From Burkholderiales bacterium (GTDB lineage: Bacteria > Pseudomonadota > Gammaproteobacteria > Burkholderiales > SG8-41), in the NCBI GenBank assembly GCA_019749945.1, contig JAIEPF010000011.1, forward strand, positions 1 through 64,000: DNA of 64,000 nucleotides, written 5' to 3'. The notes beneath the pieces were generated by a model. The model was not told where the DNA came from, did not search any database, and was given only the letters and a program-made list of their open reading frames with translations. Of the stretch, positions 60,388 to 64,000 are shown piece after piece (position 1 is the stretch's first letter; the number at the start of each line of letters is the position of its first letter). The position numbers and the translations under genes are program-made.

Positions 60388-62971
60388 GTTTTTTGCCGGG
60401 GTCGCCCTCCGCCATTTCGCGCAGCCGGTAGAGCAGTTCCAAGGCATCGCGCGGGGTCAGCGCATCGGGGTCGCAATCGCGCAGCGCATCGACGGCAGGA
60501 TGCGGCTCCGCTGTTGCGGGTTCATTACCCGGTGCTGAACCTGAGAACAAATCCCCTTGCGGCACCTGCGCGGCGGCCGCCGCTTCCAGATCGGCCAGGC
60601 GTTTTTTCGCGCTGCGGATCACCGCACCCGGTACGCCGGCGAGTTGCGCCACCTGCAGGCCGTAACTGCGGCTCGCCGGGCCTTCCTCGACGCTGTGCAG
60701 GAACACGATGCGATCCTTGTGTTCCACCGCATCGAGATGCACGTTCGCGACTTGCTTGAATTCGACCGCGAGCTGCGTCAGTTCGAAATAGTGGGTCGCA
60801 AACAGCGTGTAACAGGCATTGCGTTCGATCAGGTGGCGCGCGATGGCCCAGGCCAGCGCGAGGCCGTCGTAGGTCGAGGTGCCGCGGCCGATTTCATCCA
60901 TCAGCACCAGGCTCTGCGCCGTCGCGTGATGCAGGATGTAGGCGGCCTCGGTCATCTCGACCATGAAGGTCGAACGACCGCCGGCGAGATCATCGGCGGC
61001 GCCGATACGGGTGAAGATGCGGTCCAGCGGACCCAGACGCGCGCGGGTTGCCGGCACGAAGGATCCGCAATGCGCGAGCTGCGCAATCAGCGCGGTCTGG
61101 CGCATATAGGTGGATTTGCCGCCCATGTTCGGGCCGGTGATCAGCAGCATGCGCCGCGCCGCCGACAGCCGCGCGTCGTTGGCGATGAAGGGGCTGGCCT
61201 GCGCTTCGACCACCGGGTGGCGGCCGCCTGTGATGTCGATCACCGCTTCGTCGGTGAACTCCGGTGCCGACCAGTTGAGTGAGACTGCGCGTTCGGCGAA
61301 GGTCGCCAGCATGTCGAGTTCGGCCAGCGCCGCTGCGACGCGCTGCAGTGCCGGCACCTCGTGTGCGAGTTTTGCCAGCAGCTGGTCGTAAAGCAGTTTT
61401 TCGCGCGCCAGCGCGCGATCCTGCGCCGACAGCGCCTTGTCCTCGAAGGTTTTCAGTTCCGGCGTGATGTAACGCTCGGCATTCTTCAGAGTTTGTCGGC
61501 GCCGGTAATCGTCGGGTACTTTTTCCGACTGCGCGCGCGTGACTTCAATGTAAAAGCCATGCACACGGTTGAATTCCACTTTCAGCGTGGTGATGCCGGT
61601 GCGCGCGCGTTCGCGTATTTCGAGTTCGGCGAGAAAGGCGCCGCAGTTGTCCTGGATGCCGCGCAGTTCGTCGAGTTCGGCATCGTAGCCGTCGGCGATC
61701 ACGCCGCCTTCGCGGATCACCGAGGACGGTTCCGCTTTGACCGCTGCGCTCAGCAGGGCAGTCAGTGCCTGCTGCGGGGCGAGGTCGGCTGCCAATGCAC
61801 GCAGGTGGACGGTGCCGGCATCAGCCAATGCCTGCACCAGCTCCGGCAGGCGCTGCAGCGAGCCGCGCAGGCCAGACAGGTCGCGCGGCCGCGCGGTGGC
61901 GAGGGCGATACGAGCGGCGATGCGCTCGACGTCGGCGAAATGTTTCAGTGCGCTGCGGACGGCGGTGTGACGCTCGTTATCGATCAGTTCAGCGACAGCC
62001 TGGTGCAGGGATTGCACCAGCGCGCGGTCGGTCAGCGGGTGATGCAGGGCATGGCGCAGCCGGCGGCTGCCCATGCCGGTGGCGCAGGTGTCGAGCAGCG
62101 ACAACAATGTCGGCGCCGGTTCGCCGCGGATGGTTTCGGTGATTTCGAGGTTGCGCCGTGTCGCCGGATCCATGCGCAGGTACGCGCGTTCGCTTTCCAC
62201 CGTCAGCGCGCGGACATGGGCGATGGCCGATCCCTGCGTGGATTTGGCGTAGTCGAGCAGTGCGCCGGCGGCGGCCACGGCGATGTCCAGGGTTTGTGCG
62301 CCGAAACCGCTCAGGTCATGGGTTTCGAACTGCGCGCACAAAGTGCGGCGCGCGGTATCGGTATCAAAACGCCAGGGCGGCAGGCGACGGATGGCGGTGC
62401 CGTCATCGACGATGTCCAGTGTCGCACCCTCGGCGATCAGGATTTCCGCCGGGCGCAGGCGTTCGATCTCGGCGGCAAAATTGGCCGGCGCGGTTTCCAT
62501 CACGCAAAAGCGCCCGGAGGCCAGTGACAGCCAGGCCAGGCCGAGCAGATTGCCGCTGCGCTGCGCGGCGAGCAGCAGGTTTTCACTTTTTTCGTCGAGC
62601 AGCGCTGATTCGGTCAGCGTGCCCGGCGTGACAATACGCACCACCTTGCGCTCGACCGGGCCCTTGGCGGTGGCGGGGTCGCCGATTTGTTCGCAGATCG
62701 CAACGGACTCGCCGAGTTTCACCAGCCTGGCCAGATACTGATCCAGCGCATGGAAGGGCACGCCGGCCATTTTGATCGGCGTGCCCGCCGATTCGCCGCG
62801 CGAGGTCAGCGTGATGTCCATCAGCCGCGCCGCACGTTCGGCATCGTCGAAAAACAGCTCGTAGAAATCGCCCATGCGGTAGAACACCAGCAGATCGGGA
62901 TGCTCCGATTTGATGCGCAGATATTGCTGCATCATCGGCGTGTGCGCAGCGAAGGGTGTTTCCGGTTTCAT
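60383..62971 (-). CDS. mutS: DNA mismatch repair protein MutS
   Basis: 862 residues. The mismatch-binding F-x-E is in [30 protein letters not shown]. The connector, lever and clamp domains follow. Walker A is [23 protein letters not shown], and Walker B is in [23 protein letters not shown]. The C-terminal helix-turn-helix dimer region is FGxP-like in [20 protein letters not shown]. It recognises mismatches and recruits MutL. It converges with slyD across a short AT-rich spacer. Confidence 0.99.
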   Translation of the reverse strand: MKPETPFAAHTPMMQQYLRIKSEHPDLLVFYRMGDFYELFFDDAERAARLMDITLTSRGESAGTPIKMAGVPFHALDQYLARLVKLGESVAICEQIGDPATAKGPVERKVVRIVTPGTLTESALLDEKSENLLLAAQRSGNLLGLAWLSLASGRFCVMETAPANFAAEIERLRPAEILIAEGATLDIVDDGTAIRRLPPWRFDTDTARRTLCAQFETHDLSGFGAQTLDIAVAAAGALLDYAKSTQGSAIAHVRALTVESERAYLRMDPATRRNLEITETIRGEPAPTLLSLLDTCATGMGSRRLRHALHHPLTDRALVQSLHQAVAELIDNERHTAVRSALKHFADVERIAARIALATARPRDLSGLRGSLQRLPELVQALADAGTVHLRALAADLAPQQALTALLSAAVKAEPSSVIREGGVIADGYDAELDELRGIQDNCGAFLAELEIRERARTGITTLKVEFNRVHGFYIEVTRAQSEKVPDDYRRRQTLKNAERYITPELKTFEDKALSAQDRALAREKLLYDQLLAKLAHEVPALQRVAAALAELDMLATFAERAVSLNWSAPEFTDEAVIDITGGRHPVVEAQASPFIANDARLSAARRMLLITGPNMGGKSTYMRQTALIAQLAHCGSFVPATRARLGPLDRIFTRIGAADDLAGGRSTFMVEMTEAAYILHHATAQSLVLMDEIGRGTSTYDGLALAWAIARHLIERNACYTLFATHYFELTQLAVEFKQVANVHLDAVEHKDRIVFLHSVEEGPASRSYGLQVAQLAGVPGAVIRSAKKRLADLEAAAAAQVPQGDLFSGSAPGNEPATAEPHPAVDALRDCDPDALTPRDALELLYRLREMAEGDPGKKH

Positions 62972-63101
62972 GGCAGCGTATTTTACGAGATGCGCCGGGC
63001 AATTAAATTATTCCAGAAGAAACAAAGGATTGCGTTTGCCGTTGGGCTTGTGTTGTAGCATCACTGCGAATATATGTTGAAAGCCATGGAGTAATTCCAG
63101 A

Positions 63102-64000
63102 TTGAAAGAGACCACTGTAGTTGGCGCAGGCATCGTCGGCATCGTGACCGCGATTTACCTGCAGCGCGAAGGGCATCGGGTGACGGTGGTCGATCGCCAG
63201 GCGCCCGGCGAAGGCACTTCCTTCGGCAATGCCGGTTCGGTGGCGCCCGCTTCCATCATCCCCGTGGCCATGCCCGGCACACTGAAGCAGGTGCCGAAAT
63301 GGCTTAGTGATCCGCTGGGGCCGCTGTCCTTGTCCTGGCGTCAACTGCCGTTCATGCTGCCCTGGTTCCTGCATTTCCAGCGCGCCTGCGATGTTGACCG
63401 TGTGCGGCGCGGGGCGGCGATATTGCGCTCGCTCAATGCGCCGGCGGTCGAGGCCTATGCCGACCTGCTGGGCGCGGCCGGTGCGCCGGAGCTGCTGCGG
63501 CGCGAGGGCATGCTGCATGTGTACAAGACTGAGGCTGGGTTCAAGGCCAGTGCTTTCGGGCGCAAGCTGCGCACGGATAACGGCTGTGTGGTGGAACTGG
63601 TCGATGCCGACCGAATCCGCGAACTCGCCCCCGGCCTTTCGTCCGGCTATCGCTGGGGATTCAACCTGCCCGACAACGCGCATGTACACAGCCCTCTGCG
63701 CGTGGTGCAGGTGCTGGCTGAACTCTTCAAACGCAACGGCGGCACGATCATTCGCGCCAACGTGACGGATATCGAGTGCGATACCGGCGGCTGCGTGAAG
63801 CTGCACACCGACGGCATGTCCTTGTCGGCCGAGTGCGTGGTCATCGCTGCCGGTTATGCCTCCGGCAAACTCGCAGCCAAACTTGGTACCCGGGTGCCGC
63901 TGGCGCCGGAGCGCGGTTATCACATCGAAATTCCCGGCGCCGTGCCGGCGCAGCACTGCCCGGTGACCGATGGTGAGTCGCGTTTTGTCGCCACACCGAT
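63102..64000 (+). CDS. FAD-dependent oxidoreductase (DadA-like), truncated at window end
   Basis: The frame opens at TTG (63102), with GGAG at 63088-63091. An in-frame stop lies 24 bases upstream, so TTG is the only reasonable start. It runs open for 299 codons to the edge. LKETTVVGAGIVGIVTAIYLQREGHRVTVVDRQAPGEGTSFGNAGSV shows the dinucleotide motif GAGIVG and the DadA-type SFGNAGS. Later VVIAAGYASGKLAAKLGTRVPLAPERGYHIE is the second FAD-contact region. It fits D-amino-acid dehydrogenases of the DAO family. The C-terminal part is missing, so the substrate class is not settled. Confidence 0.9.
   Translation, partial: MKETTVVGAGIVGIVTAIYLQREGHRVTVVDRQAPGEGTSFGNAGSVAPASIIPVAMPGTLKQVPKWLSDPLGPLSLSWRQLPFMLPWFLHFQRACDVDRVRRGAAILRSLNAPAVEAYADLLGAAGAPELLRREGMLHVYKTEAGFKASAFGRKLRTDNGCVVELVDADRIRELAPGLSSGYRWGFNLPDNAHVHSPLRVVQVLAELFKRNGGTIIRANVTDIECDTGGCVKLHTDGMSLSAECVVIAAGYASGKLAAKLGTRVPLAPERGYHIEIPGAVPAQHCPVTDGESRFVATP

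Overview
The window reads as chromosome of a GC-rich betaproteobacterium. Three things point there: the hrcA, grpE-dnaK-dnaJ and fur/bamE-dapB neighbourhoods, two Bug-type tripartite-tricarboxylate receptor proteins, and an ArsJ-type arsenic operon. No rRNA or tRNA gene was recognised. The species cannot be named from the sequence.

Layout. 1-570: part of a CRISPR array (8 identical 37-bp repeats, running off the left edge). 571-8865: a complete type I-C cas locus on the minus strand (cas3-cas5c-cas8c/cas11c-cas7c ... cas4-cas1-cas2). It is interrupted between cas7 and cas4 by an opposite-strand toxin-antitoxin pair. 9046-10845: a WYL regulator with a SWIM zinc-finger protein, then a decayed second toxin-antitoxin-like pair. 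10873-18616: heat-shock block (dnaJ, dnaK, grpE, a GrlR-like orphan, an alpha/beta hydrolase, hemH, hrcA), with sigma-32-like promoters and a CIRCE-like site. 18736-27313: nadK, an S23 four-helix-bundle gene bracketed by octamer arrays, recN, a GAF/GGDEF/EAL protein, fur, bamE, dapB. 27396-33029: an IclR-led catabolic cluster with two Bug receptors. 33336-46117: carAB, greA, DUF4149, two YbjQ-like proteins, an M48 peptidase, yhbY, rlmE, ftsH, folP, glmM. 46172-50066: pstSCAB. 50232-54539: arsenic operon gap-arsJ-arsR-arsC-acr3. 54708-64000: dapA, bamC, an MBL hydrolase, a repeat-rich lipoprotein, an unknown protein, roxA, slyD, mutS and a truncated FAD oxidoreductase.

How the parts work together. 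The cas genes form one interference/adaptation system with the array. The embedded toxin-antitoxin pair may stabilise it. HrcA, sigma-32 promoters and DnaK/DnaJ/GrpE form the heat-shock circuit. Gap and ArsJ export arsenate as an organo-arsenical, while ArsC and Acr3 reduce and export it. The adjacent Pst system imports phosphate, arsenate's look-alike.

The main unexplained structure is a family of intergenic elements made of inverted arrays of 7-8-bp units (GTGAACGG-like). There are six copies, one of which encloses the S23 gene. The arrays supply stop codons of upstream genes and abut start codons of downstream genes. A second dispersed signal is a 20-bp AT-rich motif (AATAAAATCAATAACTTATG and variants), present in at least six intergenic places.
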